From assembly GCF_900110875.1 (NCBI RefSeq), contig NZ_FOFM01000007.1, forward strand, positions 248,001 to 312,000: a stretch of DNA of 64,000 nt, read 5' to 3'. This DNA comes from Pseudovibrio axinellae (GTDB lineage: Bacteria > Pseudomonadota > Alphaproteobacteria > Rhizobiales > Stappiaceae). The first letter of the stretch is position 1; every line of letters starts with the position of its first letter. Both the position numbers and the translations under genes were made by a program. Below are positions 1 to 8,329 of the stretch, piece by piece. The notes below the pieces were generated by a model, which saw nothing but the letters and a program-made list of their open reading frames with translations, did no database searches and had not been told where the DNA came from.

Positions 1-679
1 CGAAGAATTCAGCTTCAAGTTCACACATATGGGTGAAACTCTCTGAGATTTCGCTTTGGCGCTTCTCACGTTCCTCTTCGCCAATAGTATTCACTTCCTG
101 CTTGACCCAATCGATAAACGCACCGAGTTCATCTGTTGAGAGAACCCCGAGCAATTCAGCAAGGTAAGCCCGTTCTGGTCGCGGCTTCAAGGCTTCGCGC
201 ATGCCCCATTCGCGATAGATCCACTCAGAAGCAAGCAGCGTTGCCATGCCATCAACATAGTGCCCTTTACCTGCGGTGGAGAGCAAAGTCGCACCAATTG
301 CACGGGTCACAGTGTTTGGTTTCGTATTCAAATACACTTCAGGTTCTACACCCAGTTCTTTGAATGTTCGCACAAAGTAATCGAGTTCCTCGCAAGTCAC
401 ATGGCTGGCAAAGTCTGCAAGCCGCGCCTTTGCAGCCATTGTTGGGGCTTTGGCGATTAGGAAGCCAAGAGCTGAGGCCAGGTCTTGAATATAATGATAG
501 TCCTCAAGCATATACCGGGTAAACACCTCAGTACTTACCGTGTCATTGCCAACTGCACTGGTGAAAGGGTGTTCAATGGCCCTACTCCATAAAGGCCCTG
601 CAGATTTTACCAGCCAATCAGTAAAAGTCTCATCGCGATGAGCAGCCTTATAATTGGCATAACTTGCAGTTTTCAGCAT
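1..679 (-). CDS. tenA: TenA/THI-4 family protein (thiaminase II-like), 3' end cut by window edge
   Basis: Translating the minus strand from the ATG at 679 gives about 226 codons open to the window edge, so the C-terminus is missing. The protein starts MLKTASYANYKAAH and has the all-helical TenA pattern, with a motif YMLEDYHYIQDLASALG near residue 57 and a CEELDYF stretch near residue 98. TenA proteins hydrolyse aminopyrimidines for thiamine salvage, and some members have other roles. A GGGAGG ribosome site at 689-694 supports the start. No TPP riboswitch (THI box) is visible in the 170 bases upstream. The family is fairly sure; the exact substrate is not. Confidence 0.8.
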   Translation of the reverse strand, partial: MLKTASYANYKAAHRDETFTDWLVKSAGPLWSRAIEHPFTSAVGNDTVSTEVFTRYMLEDYHYIQDLASALGFLIAKAPTMAAKARLADFASHVTCEELDYFVRTFKELGVEPEVYLNTKPNTVTRAIGATLLSTAGKGHYVDGMATLLASEWIYREWGMREALKPRPERAYLAELLGVLSTDELGAFIDWVKQEVNTIGEEEREKRQSEISESFTHMCELEAEFF

Positions 680-774
680 TCTCAAGTGCCTCCCAACACA
701 GTGTCCAAGAATTGACGTCGTTCAAACAATGCCACTCAGAGAAAGCCGAGACCAGACGGAAATCACCGTATATG

Positions 775-794
775 ACCCCTGATATTTAAGGGGT
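775..794. other. Small hairpin upstream of tenA
   Basis: ACCCCT and AGGGGT form a 6-bp stem around an 8-base AT-rich loop in the gap between tenA and the GNAT gene. There is no T-run, so it is not a convincing terminator. Its role is unknown. Confidence 0.25.
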
Positions 795-852
795 ATAGTT
801 CTAACGTATCTGCCTTCGACTCATGCACAGTACCGCTCAATGCGATGGCAAC

Positions 853-1302
853 TCAGGCCCGCCATTCATACAAAATATCCGGGGCGCCTTCTTCATTCTC
901 CGAACCGCTTGTCCTCTTCACTTCCTTAAAGCCGTGAACTTCATAAAATGACCTGGCAGCGCTATTCTCAACGAAACACATAAGCCTCAGCTTACCCGAG
1001 GATTTCGCTTTAGCTTGGCTCAAGAGTTCAGAACCAATCCCTTTGCGCAAATGTGTTGGGTCCAGATAAAGCTGTTCTATCCAGTCATCTTGAGTAGCCA
1101 TCATACCGATGATTTGACCGTCACTTATGACATTAATCAGTTCACAGCTCTCAAAAACAACATTCTGGAAATACCAGAGATCTTCTTTTGGACTATATCG
1201 GTTGGGTAAGAACGAAAGACACCTGTCACGCGAATGCCGATACATGCGAGCAACCGCTGGCAATTCATTATAGTGTGCCGATCTTATCTCAAGTGTCTGC
1301 AT
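853..1302 (-). CDS. GNAT family N-acetyltransferase
   Basis: This is a 149-residue protein starting MQTLEIRSAHY. The acetyl-CoA binding signature LRKGIGSELL lies near residue 85, and the usual C-terminal FYEVHGFKEV segment follows. A longer reading frame extends to 1371, but the ATG at 1302 is preceded by GAGAGG at good spacing and fits the normal GNAT length. It transfers an acetyl group to an unknown amine. It stands alone on the minus strand between tenA and the gene-poor flank of the defence locus. Confidence 0.75.
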   Translation of the reverse strand: MQTLEIRSAHYNELPAVARMYRHSRDRCLSFLPNRYSPKEDLWYFQNVVFESCELINVISDGQIIGMMATQDDWIEQLYLDPTHLRKGIGSELLSQAKAKSSGKLRLMCFVENSAARSFYEVHGFKEVKRTSGSENEEGAPDILYEWRA

Positions 1303-1408
1303 GCTGCCTCTCTCATGAGGAAAGCCTAGCATGGGTCGCACGCAACGTATCTGCACAAACACCTTTTGCACCGCATAGAACCCATGCAGTGGTGAGACTT
1401 AAAACGAG

Positions 1409-1579
1409 GTGGACAAGGCGAGCAGGCAATACCTGCGCTACTTGGATAAATATGAGTCTTCGGCATCAGCTACTCGCCTTGCCCGGGCGTTTTTGTATGA
1501 AACAAGGTCTCCACCAAAAGGCATTGGGAGCACGTGCCTAGTCATCGACGTGAGCTCCAACAAACACAAGTTTTGCTAA
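1409..1579 (+). CDS. Possible small or relic ORF, 56 codons, GTG start
   Basis: The frame opens after a TAA at about 1400 and runs 56 codons from a GTG (MDKASRQYLRYLDKYES...) to TAA at 1577-1579. The first half has a protein-like composition with a plausible helix. There is no good ribosome site and I recognise no family. It could be the relic of a longer gene at the edge of the defence island, or chance. Confidence 0.2.
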   Translation: MDKASRQYLRYLDKYESSASATRLARAFLYETRSPPKGIGSTCLVIDVSSNKHKFC

Positions 1580-1844
1580 GAGCCGCACATTTCAGGCCAG
1601 TTTACTGTCAATGATAGTCACGCCTATCAGGATAGTTGTAGCTATCAAAACAGTTACACATGCCAGTGTAGACGCCCTTCGGGTGACCAGCTTCCGCTTG
1701 GCCCCTGCACTAAAGGCTTTCAAGGGGTGTTTCAACGAACCCGCCAGATGATGCGTTACTTCACCTGATAGCCCCGCCCAGCCCACGCCGAACTAAAGGA
1801 CGGTCCCTTAGCTGCCCGTTTACGTGAACATGAAATTTAGAATA

Positions 1845-1929
1845 AGGGAGGTCACGGTAAGGGGAGTAACTTTATGATAGCCGAAGCGGAGCAGCCTTAG
1901 CTTCATAAAGCAGAGCACTTACCCTCCCT
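1845..1929. repeat. Imperfect inverted repeat / long stem-loop beside the defence operon
   Basis: AGGGAG...GGTAAG on the left pairs with CTTACCCTCCCT on the right, with a five-base insertion in the left arm. Inside it, CTTTATGA (1870-1877) pairs perfectly with TCATAAAG (1903-1910). The element is 37 bases downstream of the herA stop codon. It could be an RNA structure ending the operon, a small RNA, or a non-autonomous palindromic element. No poly-T tract follows directly. Confidence 0.45.
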
Positions 1930-1966
1930 CATCGCCATTCGCTACAGGGTAAAACCTAGTTCAACA

Positions 1967-3715
1967 TCAAGACGAGCTTTGCTTGCGCCAGGAACCAATA
2001 GAAGTTTGTGTATCAGATACTGGAGTATCTTCATTCCAGCGATCCCAAAAGGCAACAGTTTGGCTATCTGGTTTCATCCTTGGCTCAGTGATCCGAACTC
2101 GCGTTGGCAGCAGGCTGGCATCACCAACAACAAGTGCCTCGCCAATATCCAGGACGGGCAGTAAGTCACCGAAGCTTCCAAGGCTATCAGGTAAGAGCCG
2201 CTTGATAACGCTTTGATCGTCGCTGTTGGTCAGGCGCATTGCTACCACATTATTACACTGGCTGAGTACAGTTCGATTTACTTCTGATGGTCGCTGACTA
2301 ATCACAACAAGACCAATTCCGTACTTTCGGCCCTCTTTGGCGATCCGTTCAAATATCTCAACAGCAACGGCGTCAGCACTATCCGCCTGCATGCGTTCCG
2401 GGATGTACAGGTGAGCCTCGTCACACATAATTGCTATTGGATGGCGCTTGTCAGATTTCGTCCAAAGGCTGGTTGAGAAGAGAATTTGAGCCAATAAGCT
2501 CACCATCAGTGGAAGCACGTCAGACGGCACCTCTGAAAAGTCGATAATTTTGATTCCACCTTCGTTATTGTCTTGTGCGCCACGCCCCGCAGAGATGGCG
2601 TGAACCATACGCTCGAGCCAAGCCATGTCCATACATTCAGGTGGAGGCTGGAACAGGAAAGACAGACGACGGTCATGCCTTTTGGCTTCTAGGCGACCAA
2701 TCAACCGGCTGAGCTTGCCATGATATGGACCTTGCTTATCCGCCCTTGTTCCTGGGACCATCTCGGTGTCCAGCTCTTTAAGCTTCATGAGAGCGGTGTT
2801 GATATCGAACGGCACCGGACTGTCGATCGTAAAATTCTCCAAGACCTCTTTGTGCTCGACTGGGTCAAGAGAGCTCTTTTTAGCGTCAACGATTGCACGG
2901 GTCATGATCATTGATTGGTTCGGAGCATTCTGGTCACTTCGGTCAACAAACAACGACAATAAGGCCTCATAGCCTAGTAGCCAGTAGGGTAGATGAAGGA
3001 CGCCATCAGCCAAACCACGATTGTGTTCGATGTCTGATGGTCCGGCAATCCGAAGGTGCCTGAATGCTTTGCTTTTGAGCGGTCGATATTCGCCATGGAT
3101 GTCGAACAAGACGGCATTCGCTTGCGGCAACTCGGCAATTTGATCGAGTAACCTTGCTGTAGTCCAAGACTTCCCAGAACCTGTACTGCCAACTATTACC
3201 GCATGGCGCTGAAAGAGTTTGTTCCCATTCAGATAGGCGATAGCTTCGTCATCCAACGTGAAATGGCCAAGAGATAGCTTTGGGCCTTCTGTTTTTACGT
3301 CAGAAATGACTTGCATGAATTTGGTAAGTCGTTCGCCATCCAGCGAAAAGCAGTTAGCGTCGATTTCCGGGACGGTCTCAAGAGTACGGCGAAACACGTT
3401 TTGATCAGTGCCGACGCGGTCGAGCAGTGTGCCAATGAGAGTGACTTTCACCAAGTTGTTTTCATTTGGAACAAGATCATCGTCGGCAAGCTCAGCCTCC
3501 ACCAGCTCACGTGTGTCTGGCTTCCGGGTAATCTTCACTACAATGCCTATTAAGTGCTGACCGGGCTTACTGCTTTGTAGAACAACTAACCGATTGACCT
3601 GGAGACGTTTGAGACGGTCCAGGTCATCGATACGGATAGTGACTGCAGCGGTATCGACTGAAATGACGCTGCCAAGAGATTCTGTGTCGGTGAAGTCGAA
3701 AATGGACATTTGCAT
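1967..3715 (-). CDS. HerA-type ATPase of a SIR2-HerA anti-phage system
   Basis: The protein has 582 residues. An N-terminal beta-barrel (HAS-like) region precedes a Walker A motif VGSTGSGKS at residues 175-183. A DUF87/HerA motor core follows, with Walker B IAIMCDEAH at 427-435 and a conserved ISQRPSEVN at 472-480. HerA proteins form hexameric DNA-pumping rings; in defence systems the ring scaffolds a nuclease or NADase partner. It follows the SIR2 gene with a 3-base gap, so the two are co-transcribed. The first ATG is 3715, but an ATG at 3709 is better spaced from AGGA. The SIR2-HerA pairing (also called Nezha) is known; assignment here rests on the neighbour and motifs. Confidence 0.9.
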   Translation of the reverse strand: MQMSIFDFTDTESLGSVISVDTAAVTIRIDDLDRLKRLQVNRLVVLQSSKPGQHLIGIVVKITRKPDTRELVEAELADDDLVPNENNLVKVTLIGTLLDRVGTDQNVFRRTLETVPEIDANCFSLDGERLTKFMQVISDVKTEGPKLSLGHFTLDDEAIAYLNGNKLFQRHAVIVGSTGSGKSWTTARLLDQIAELPQANAVLFDIHGEYRPLKSKAFRHLRIAGPSDIEHNRGLADGVLHLPYWLLGYEALLSLFVDRSDQNAPNQSMIMTRAIVDAKKSSLDPVEHKEVLENFTIDSPVPFDINTALMKLKELDTEMVPGTRADKQGPYHGKLSRLIGRLEAKRHDRRLSFLFQPPPECMDMAWLERMVHAISAGRGAQDNNEGGIKIIDFSEVPSDVLPLMVSLLAQILFSTSLWTKSDKRHPIAIMCDEAHLYIPERMQADSADAVAVEIFERIAKEGRKYGIGLVVISQRPSEVNRTVLSQCNNVVAMRLTNSDDQSVIKRLLPDSLGSFGDLLPVLDIGEALVVGDASLLPTRVRITEPRMKPDSQTVAFWDRWNEDTPVSDTQTSIGSWRKQSSS

Positions 3716-3718
3716 TTC

Positions 3719-4741
3719 CTAAAGGGCTAAGCTGTTGAAGCCTTCGAGTGACCAAAGATCTGGTGTTGCGACATTGGTGCCTTCCGGGTAGCTCGGCGAG
3801 TAAACTCTGCTTCCGGTTCCAGAGCGTTCGATACCCAAGTAGTTCGTGCCGGCCTTGTTTCTCAGGAAGTCTTGCGCTTCTTCCGTTAGCGTTCGGGCCA
3901 GTACTACTGTTGGGACGTTCTGCTCCCGGCATCGTTCGATGAGCTTGGGGTGGATATGCTGATCTCGAAAACCAAAACCTACACAAAGGAAAGCTGAAGC
4001 GTTCTTTAGTGCTGCATCGGCTCCGTTGATGGTTGTTCGGAACGGGTCCTCGTAGGTCTTTTCGTACTTGTTTAACCCTGGCGTTACGATAAGCGGCGTG
4101 TAGTGATCTTTGGACGGAAGCTCAAACACTGGTAATCCAATAGACCTGTCATCGGCGGTGCGAAACCAATCTAGAGACCCGTGGATCTTCCAAATCTTAA
4201 CGACGCGGGCTGCCTTGGTTCCGTGTGTCAGTTTTACCCGGCCCGTACTTTCCCACTTTTGAATGTAACCTGGCGCAAAGCCAGTCTGAAACAACACGTT
4301 CTTGGAGTTGCAAGCGAACTCGGCAACGCGGTCATAATTTGTCGTGACCACATGTACCTCGCTATGAGTACTGCTGAACATGTTGTCCAATAGTCTGCCC
4401 AAAGCAAACTCTCCATCGTGGGCAGCGGTTTCCAAAAGCTGCTTGTCTTTGGCGTTCACGCAACTCCAAGTCAGACCTACAATTTTTGACAGGAGCGATG
4501 GAGGCAGTGTTTTACCTTCCAAAGCCGCCTCAAGGTGATCGTTGTTGGACAGCGCTGTCTTGACCAATAGCCACGCGTCATGTTCAGCATCACCGTCGGT
4601 CTCGATATTCTCGAAAAGGTAAGTGCTCAATTCGCCCATACTGGGAAGCCCATGGGGCATTGATGCCCCGCTGCCGAGGACGATTGTGGGGCAACCTTGA
4701 AAACAAGACTGGGCGGTCCTGGTAATTTGTTCTTCCGTCAC
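3719..4741 (-). CDS. SIR2-like NADase effector of a SIR2-HerA anti-phage system
   Basis: A 340-residue SIR2_2-type protein. The nucleotide-binding turn is LGSGASMPHGLPSMGEL near residues 22-38, followed by TTNYDRVAEF near 133. The likely catalytic histidine is in KIHGSLDW near 186, and FLCVGFGFRDQHI forms the Rossmann-like C-terminal strand. In defence pairs SIR2 destroys NAD+ when HerA-bound complexes sense phage. It is the first gene of the operon, with an AT-rich upstream region. All residues expected for catalysis appear present, so I judge it intact. Trigger and phage range cannot be read from sequence. Confidence 0.9.
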   Translation of the reverse strand: MTEEQITRTAQSCFQGCPTIVLGSGASMPHGLPSMGELSTYLFENIETDGDAEHDAWLLVKTALSNNDHLEAALEGKTLPPSLLSKIVGLTWSCVNAKDKQLLETAAHDGEFALGRLLDNMFSSTHSEVHVVTTNYDRVAEFACNSKNVLFQTGFAPGYIQKWESTGRVKLTHGTKAARVVKIWKIHGSLDWFRTADDRSIGLPVFELPSKDHYTPLIVTPGLNKYEKTYEDPFRTTINGADAALKNASAFLCVGFGFRDQHIHPKLIERCREQNVPTVVLARTLTEEAQDFLRNKAGTNYLGIERSGTGSRVYSPSYPEGTNVATPDLWSLEGFNSLAL

Positions 4742-5105
4742 GTGAAAACAATTCCAAAAATTTTAGATAGTATTGAGTCTAATTTCTATTACTGTAGTCA
4801 ACACGTGGCAAATGGGAAGTGAATTTATGATCTAACCTCAATCAGGAGTTTATAGAGCCCATTAAGACATTTAATGGGGCGCCTGAGGCTGGAAACAGGC
4901 TGGCTGCACTATCGATTTTCATGCATGCAACAGCGAACGGCAACTCTGGTCACACACCAGCTTTGTTTCATCCGCGAGAAACTGGGAGCTGTTGAACGTC
5001 AGCAAAGGACTCAATCATGTCTAACGCTTCTTGCACACGAGAGAGCATTTAGGAGGGAGAATTGCACACCGTCCATAGCAATATTTATCTCTACCCTGCA
5101 CCAAA
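4742..5105. other. Non-coding region upstream of sir2-herA
   Basis: An AT-rich stretch of about 100 bases directly before the SIR2 start is the likely promoter. At 4858-4878, CCCATTAA and TTAATGGG form a perfect 8-bp stem with a 5-base loop. The remainder has no convincing gene. The 86-codon frame starting at 4874 has no family resemblance and I take it to be chance. Confidence 0.4.
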
Positions 5106-5129
5106 AAGGGCACCTTAAAAGGTGCCCTT
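5106..5129 (-). terminator. Intrinsic terminator of asd
   Basis: AAGGGCACCTT and AAGGTGCCCTT form a perfect 11-bp stem, and on the minus strand the stem is followed by TTTTT. It lies 26 bases after the asd stop codon. Confidence 0.85.
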
Positions 5130-5155
5130 CGTAATTTCGTTTTCTGCCATCTAGC

Positions 5156-6193
5156 TTAAGCTGCCGTTTTTGCCTTTGGCTGGATCAGGCCGCGATTGAC
5201 GAGAACCTCGGCGATCTGAACGGTGTTCAGTGCAGCACCCTTGCGCAAATTGTCGGAAACAACCCACATGTTCAGGCCGTTCTCAACAGTCGCATCTTCG
5301 CGGATACGGGACACATAGGTCGCATCTTCGCCAGCGCACTCGTAAGGAGTGACGTAGCCGCCATCTTCACGCTTGTCGACAACCAGAATGCCCGGAGCTT
5401 CGCGCAACAGATCCTGAGTTTCTTCCACGCTCAGGGGACTATCAAGCTCCATGTTCACGCTCTCACCATGACCAACGAACACAGGAACACGAACAGCAGT
5501 ACAAGTCACTTTGATGGTCGGATCGAGAATTTTCTTGGTTTCCGCAAGAACCTTCCACTCTTCCTTAGTGTACCCATCTTCCATGAAATCGTCGATATGT
5601 GGAATGACGTTAAACGCAATGCGCTTCGTGAACTTTTGCGGCTCAACCGGATCATTCACAAACACAGCACGGGTCTGGTTAAACAGCTCATCCATCGCTT
5701 CTTTACCGCCACCAGAAACAGATTGGTAGGTTGAAACAACAAGACGCTTGATACCAGCTTTTTCGTGAATAGGCTTTAGAGCAACAACCAGCTGAGCAGT
5801 GGAACAGTTCGGGTTCGCGATGATGTTTTTCTTTTTAAAGTCAACAATATCATCTGCGTTCACTTCAGGAACGATCAGCGGCACATCTTGGTCATAGCGC
5901 CATGCAGATGAGTTATCGATGACAACACACCCTTTGGCCGCGATCTTTGGTGCCCATTCTTTTGCAATAGAACCACCAGCTGACATGAGACAGATATCAA
6001 CATCGGAGAAATCGAAGTTCTCCATTGCTTTCACCTTCAGCGTTCTGTCACCAAAGGAGATTTCCTTGCCCTGAGAGCGGCGAGACGCCAGTGCAATCAC
6101 TTCATCAGCAGGAAAACCGCGCTCTGCCAGAATATCCAGCATCTCCGCACCCACATTGCCGGTAGCACCTGCGATCGCAATCTTATAACCCAT
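5156..6193 (-). CDS. asd: Aspartate-semialdehyde dehydrogenase
   Basis: A 345-residue protein that reduces aspartyl-phosphate to aspartate semialdehyde, the branch point for lysine/diaminopimelate, threonine and methionine. The N-terminal NADP-binding turn is GATGNVGAEML, and the active-site cysteine is in NPNCSTAQLV near residue 132. The start is the ATG at 6193, with GAGGA about 9 bases upstream. A longer frame to 6298 would add a low-complexity Pro/Gly/Ser leader not found in the family. It is a single-gene unit with its own terminator. Confidence 0.95.
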   Translation of the reverse strand: MGYKIAIAGATGNVGAEMLDILAERGFPADEVIALASRRSQGKEISFGDRTLKVKAMENFDFSDVDICLMSAGGSIAKEWAPKIAAKGCVVIDNSSAWRYDQDVPLIVPEVNADDIVDFKKKNIIANPNCSTAQLVVALKPIHEKAGIKRLVVSTYQSVSGGGKEAMDELFNQTRAVFVNDPVEPQKFTKRIAFNVIPHIDDFMEDGYTKEEWKVLAETKKILDPTIKVTCTAVRVPVFVGHGESVNMELDSPLSVEETQDLLREAPGILVVDKREDGGYVTPYECAGEDATYVSRIREDATVENGLNMWVVSDNLRKGAALNTVQIAEVLVNRGLIQPKAKTAA

Positions 6194-6299
6194 TGGTCTT
6201 GTCCTCTTCGTCTCCCCCGCTGGCTTCCGGAGGCTACCTGAGCCCGAGGAGCCGTTTGGCGCCCTCCGTCCCGGGGAGAGCGCGGGAAAGAGTGGCACC

Positions 6300-6476
6300 T
6301 TAGACGGTGGTCTTTGTCGTTTTCGTGGTGATTGTCTTGGTTGTCTTCACGGTCACTTTTGCAGCCGACATCATGCCCGCGGATTTAACCACGGTGCGCA
6401 TGAATTTCATTTTGTCGGTCGTGCGAAGGAACATTCCGCGTAACTCTTTCCCAAAAAAATAGATCGCCAGTTTCAT
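6300..6476 (-). CDS. Possible small basic protein with a Lys/Thr-rich tail
   Basis: The frame starting MKLAIYFFGKELRGMF has 58 codons. It ends in a low-complexity lysine/threonine tail made of repeated KTT units. The frame could also begin upstream, at up to 6575. It lies between the ComB-like gene and asd, on the same strand. I recognise no family. A helical, basic, nucleic-acid-binding peptide is conceivable, but this may be a chance frame. Confidence 0.3.
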   Translation of the reverse strand: MKLAIYFFGKELRGMFLRTTDKMKFMRTVVKSAGMMSAAKVTVKTTKTITTKTTKTTV

Positions 6477-6595
6477 GCCTTGACGCGAAACATTTGTCAA
6501 TAACCATTGTTTTAGCAGTGTTTGAGCGTCTCCAATGCGTGGCAACATCGCACCAGCAAAAACGGCAGGATACAAGGCTTAGCAGACAAGAAACT

Positions 6596-7363
6596 TCATT
6601 CAGGCAAAATAAACCCTGATGTAAGCTCAACTTTTGAGCCCGCGATGTCTGGGGTTGAAACATCTACGAAGGCACTCAGCACCTGGTTAGCACAATTGAT
6701 TTGCAGTAGTTCTGGCACACACGTCTCACTGTCCTGCTGGGCTGCCCACTCCACATCACACGCATATCCATGCCGTGAGAGCTCCTGCCCACTCACACAG
6801 CCTTGCAAAGCCTCGTGCAAACCCTCAGCAAACGACAGATATCCAGCACGCGCCATCGATGCTTCTGGCGACATCGGGCTTTCCAACAAATGCGCCAGGG
6901 CACCGCACGCGAGTTGATCCTCAAACGCCGGGCGCAAACTGCCATCCGGCCACTTCTCTCCAGCTGCCAAAAGTAAGATCTTACCGGGAACCTCTTTGAG
7001 ATAAGAGGCGAGTGCGGCTGCATTTCTAAGAGTACCCGCAAACACTCTGCCCTCTCGAGGCAATGCAGAAAGCGTTGCTCCATTCGGGCTGGGCAAGACC
7101 AACATGTCCCCCGCATCAAGGTTCATTAGGCTTGGCGGTGACAGCGTGAAACCACCCTCTCGGCGCTTTCCAGCACAAGTGGCACCAACCTCCGCAGCCA
7201 GAGCCTTTCCAGTCTCCCGCTCTGCAACTGGCACAACCAGCGCTCCCCTGCCACACGCAACAGATGTTGCAGTCGAAAAGCTAAGGCAGTCCACGATGAC
7301 GGTTGCCGCAAACCCGTCACGCTCCGCGCCCCTGCCCCACTCCACATGCACAAAATCCACCAC
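6596..7363 (-). CDS. 2-phosphosulfolactate phosphatase (ComB) family protein
   Basis: A 255-residue protein with the ComB pattern: VDCLSFSTATSVACGRGA near residue 24, LVLPSPNGATLSALP near 88, AGTLRNAAALASYL near 109, and LLAAGEKWPDGSLRPAFED near 130. Archaeal ComB removes phosphate from 2-phosphosulfolactate in coenzyme M synthesis; bacterial members are widespread and their substrate is mostly unknown. The start appears to be GTG. It is divergent from the L,D-transpeptidase gene across about 90 bases. Confidence 0.75.
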   Translation of the reverse strand: MVDFVHVEWGRGAERDGFAATVIVDCLSFSTATSVACGRGALVVPVAERETGKALAAEVGATCAGKRREGGFTLSPPSLMNLDAGDMLVLPSPNGATLSALPREGRVFAGTLRNAAALASYLKEVPGKILLLAAGEKWPDGSLRPAFEDQLACGALAHLLESPMSPEASMARAGYLSFAEGLHEALQGCVSGQELSRHGYACDVEWAAQQDSETCVPELLQINCANQVLSAFVDVSTPDIAGSKVELTSGFILPE

Positions 7364-7450
7364 TCAAGAGCCCCCCAAATATCACTGGCATTCCTGTGTT
7401 GGTGCCATACAATCTAAGAACTCTTGGGCCGATTTCTCCGAAAGACTTTT

Positions 7451-8212
7451 ATGACACTCATCAAGTACAGCATTGCAGCAGGCGCAGTCGCAATCATAGC
7501 CGCACTAACGTTTATTTTGCTCACACGCTATGATCCTACCCAACCATACTTTTCATCACATTCATACTGGTTTGCCAAAACGGCTGATCTCAAGGATGTA
7601 AAACGCAGCATCACACCTCGCCTTTCTACCGAACTTGCTGAAAAGGGAATGAACCTAAATGACCCGGTCTTCCTGCGGATCTTTAAAGAAGAGGCAGCTT
7701 TGGAAGTCTGGAAGCAACAAGGCAGCCAGTACCAGCTCTTCAAAACTTATGAAATCTGCTCGTATTCTGGAAAGTTAGGGCCAAAGCTCAAAGAGGGCGA
7801 CAAGCAAGCGCCTGAAGGTTTCTACCGTGTTTCCAGCAATCAGCTCAACCCGCACAGCGTGAACCACCTCGCCTTTAACATTGGTTTTCCCAATTCCTAT
7901 GACAGAGCGAACAACAGGACCGGTTCATTTTTAATGGTTCATGGCAACTGTTTGTCTGCTGGTTGCTACGCGATGACCGATGCACACATGGAAGAGATTT
8001 ACCTGCTAGTCGAAACCGCTCAAAAAGGCGGGCAACGTTCTGTACCTACTCACATCTTTCCGTTCCGGATGACAGAAACAAACATGATAAAACACGCAAG
8101 CAGTGAGTGGGTGCCCTTTTGGGAGAACTTACAGGAAGGCTACTCGTGGTTCGAAGAAAGCCGCACTCCACCAAGGATTAGTGTCTCCAACAAGTCCTAC
8201 ACCTTCAATTAG
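7451..8212 (+). CDS. L,D-transpeptidase (YkuD/YafK-type), membrane-anchored
   Basis: A 253-residue protein with an uncleaved N-terminal signal anchor (MTLIKYSIAAGAVAIIAALT). The catalytic motif HGNCLSAGCYAM, near residue 160, contains the nucleophilic cysteine (SAGC) and the upstream histidine expected for YkuD enzymes. Such enzymes crosslink peptidoglycan or attach lipoproteins in the periplasm. A TTG 27 bases upstream would add nine residues; I prefer the ATG because it gives a typical signal anchor. A single-gene unit. Confidence 0.8.
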   Translation: MTLIKYSIAAGAVAIIAALTFILLTRYDPTQPYFSSHSYWFAKTADLKDVKRSITPRLSTELAEKGMNLNDPVFLRIFKEEAALEVWKQQGSQYQLFKTYEICSYSGKLGPKLKEGDKQAPEGFYRVSSNQLNPHSVNHLAFNIGFPNSYDRANNRTGSFLMVHGNCLSAGCYAMTDAHMEEIYLLVETAQKGGQRSVPTHIFPFRMTETNMIKHASSEWVPFWENLQEGYSWFEESRTPPRISVSNKSYTFN

Positions 8213-8329
8213 AGGCCAAACCAGAGAAAGTGGTGGGCATGTGCTCAATCTCGGCAGGTGCCCCTTGCACATCTTCGCACAACTTTCCAGTTTTAGGCTT
8301 TATTTAAGCAAGAACCTCAGGAAGAACGA

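Larger units (their letters stand above)
1303..1966. other. Gene-poor flank of the SIR2-HerA locus
   Basis: These 660 bases hold no confident gene. They contain a 56-codon open frame at 1409-1579 and a strong imperfect inverted repeat at 1845-1929. A 64-codon minus-strand frame at 1592-1786 ends in one hydrophobic helix, but no ribosome site was recognised for it. Segments AAGGCGAG (1415-1422) and CTCGCCTT (1473-1480) are complementary and enclose a GCAGG/CCTGC hairpin, so a structured RNA is possible. No transposon ends were seen. Confidence 0.4.

Noticed and set aside
680-852. Possible TPP riboswitch before tenA
   Set aside because: The conserved THI-box strings are absent; only a short ACCCCT/AGGGGT hairpin is present.
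1592-1786. 64-codon minus-strand frame ending in a hydrophobic helix
   Set aside because: No recognisable ribosome site or family; the single helix is not enough to call a gene.
4874-5134. 86-codon plus-strand frame upstream of asd
   Set aside because: No family pattern; it runs into the asd terminator and lacks a ribosome site.
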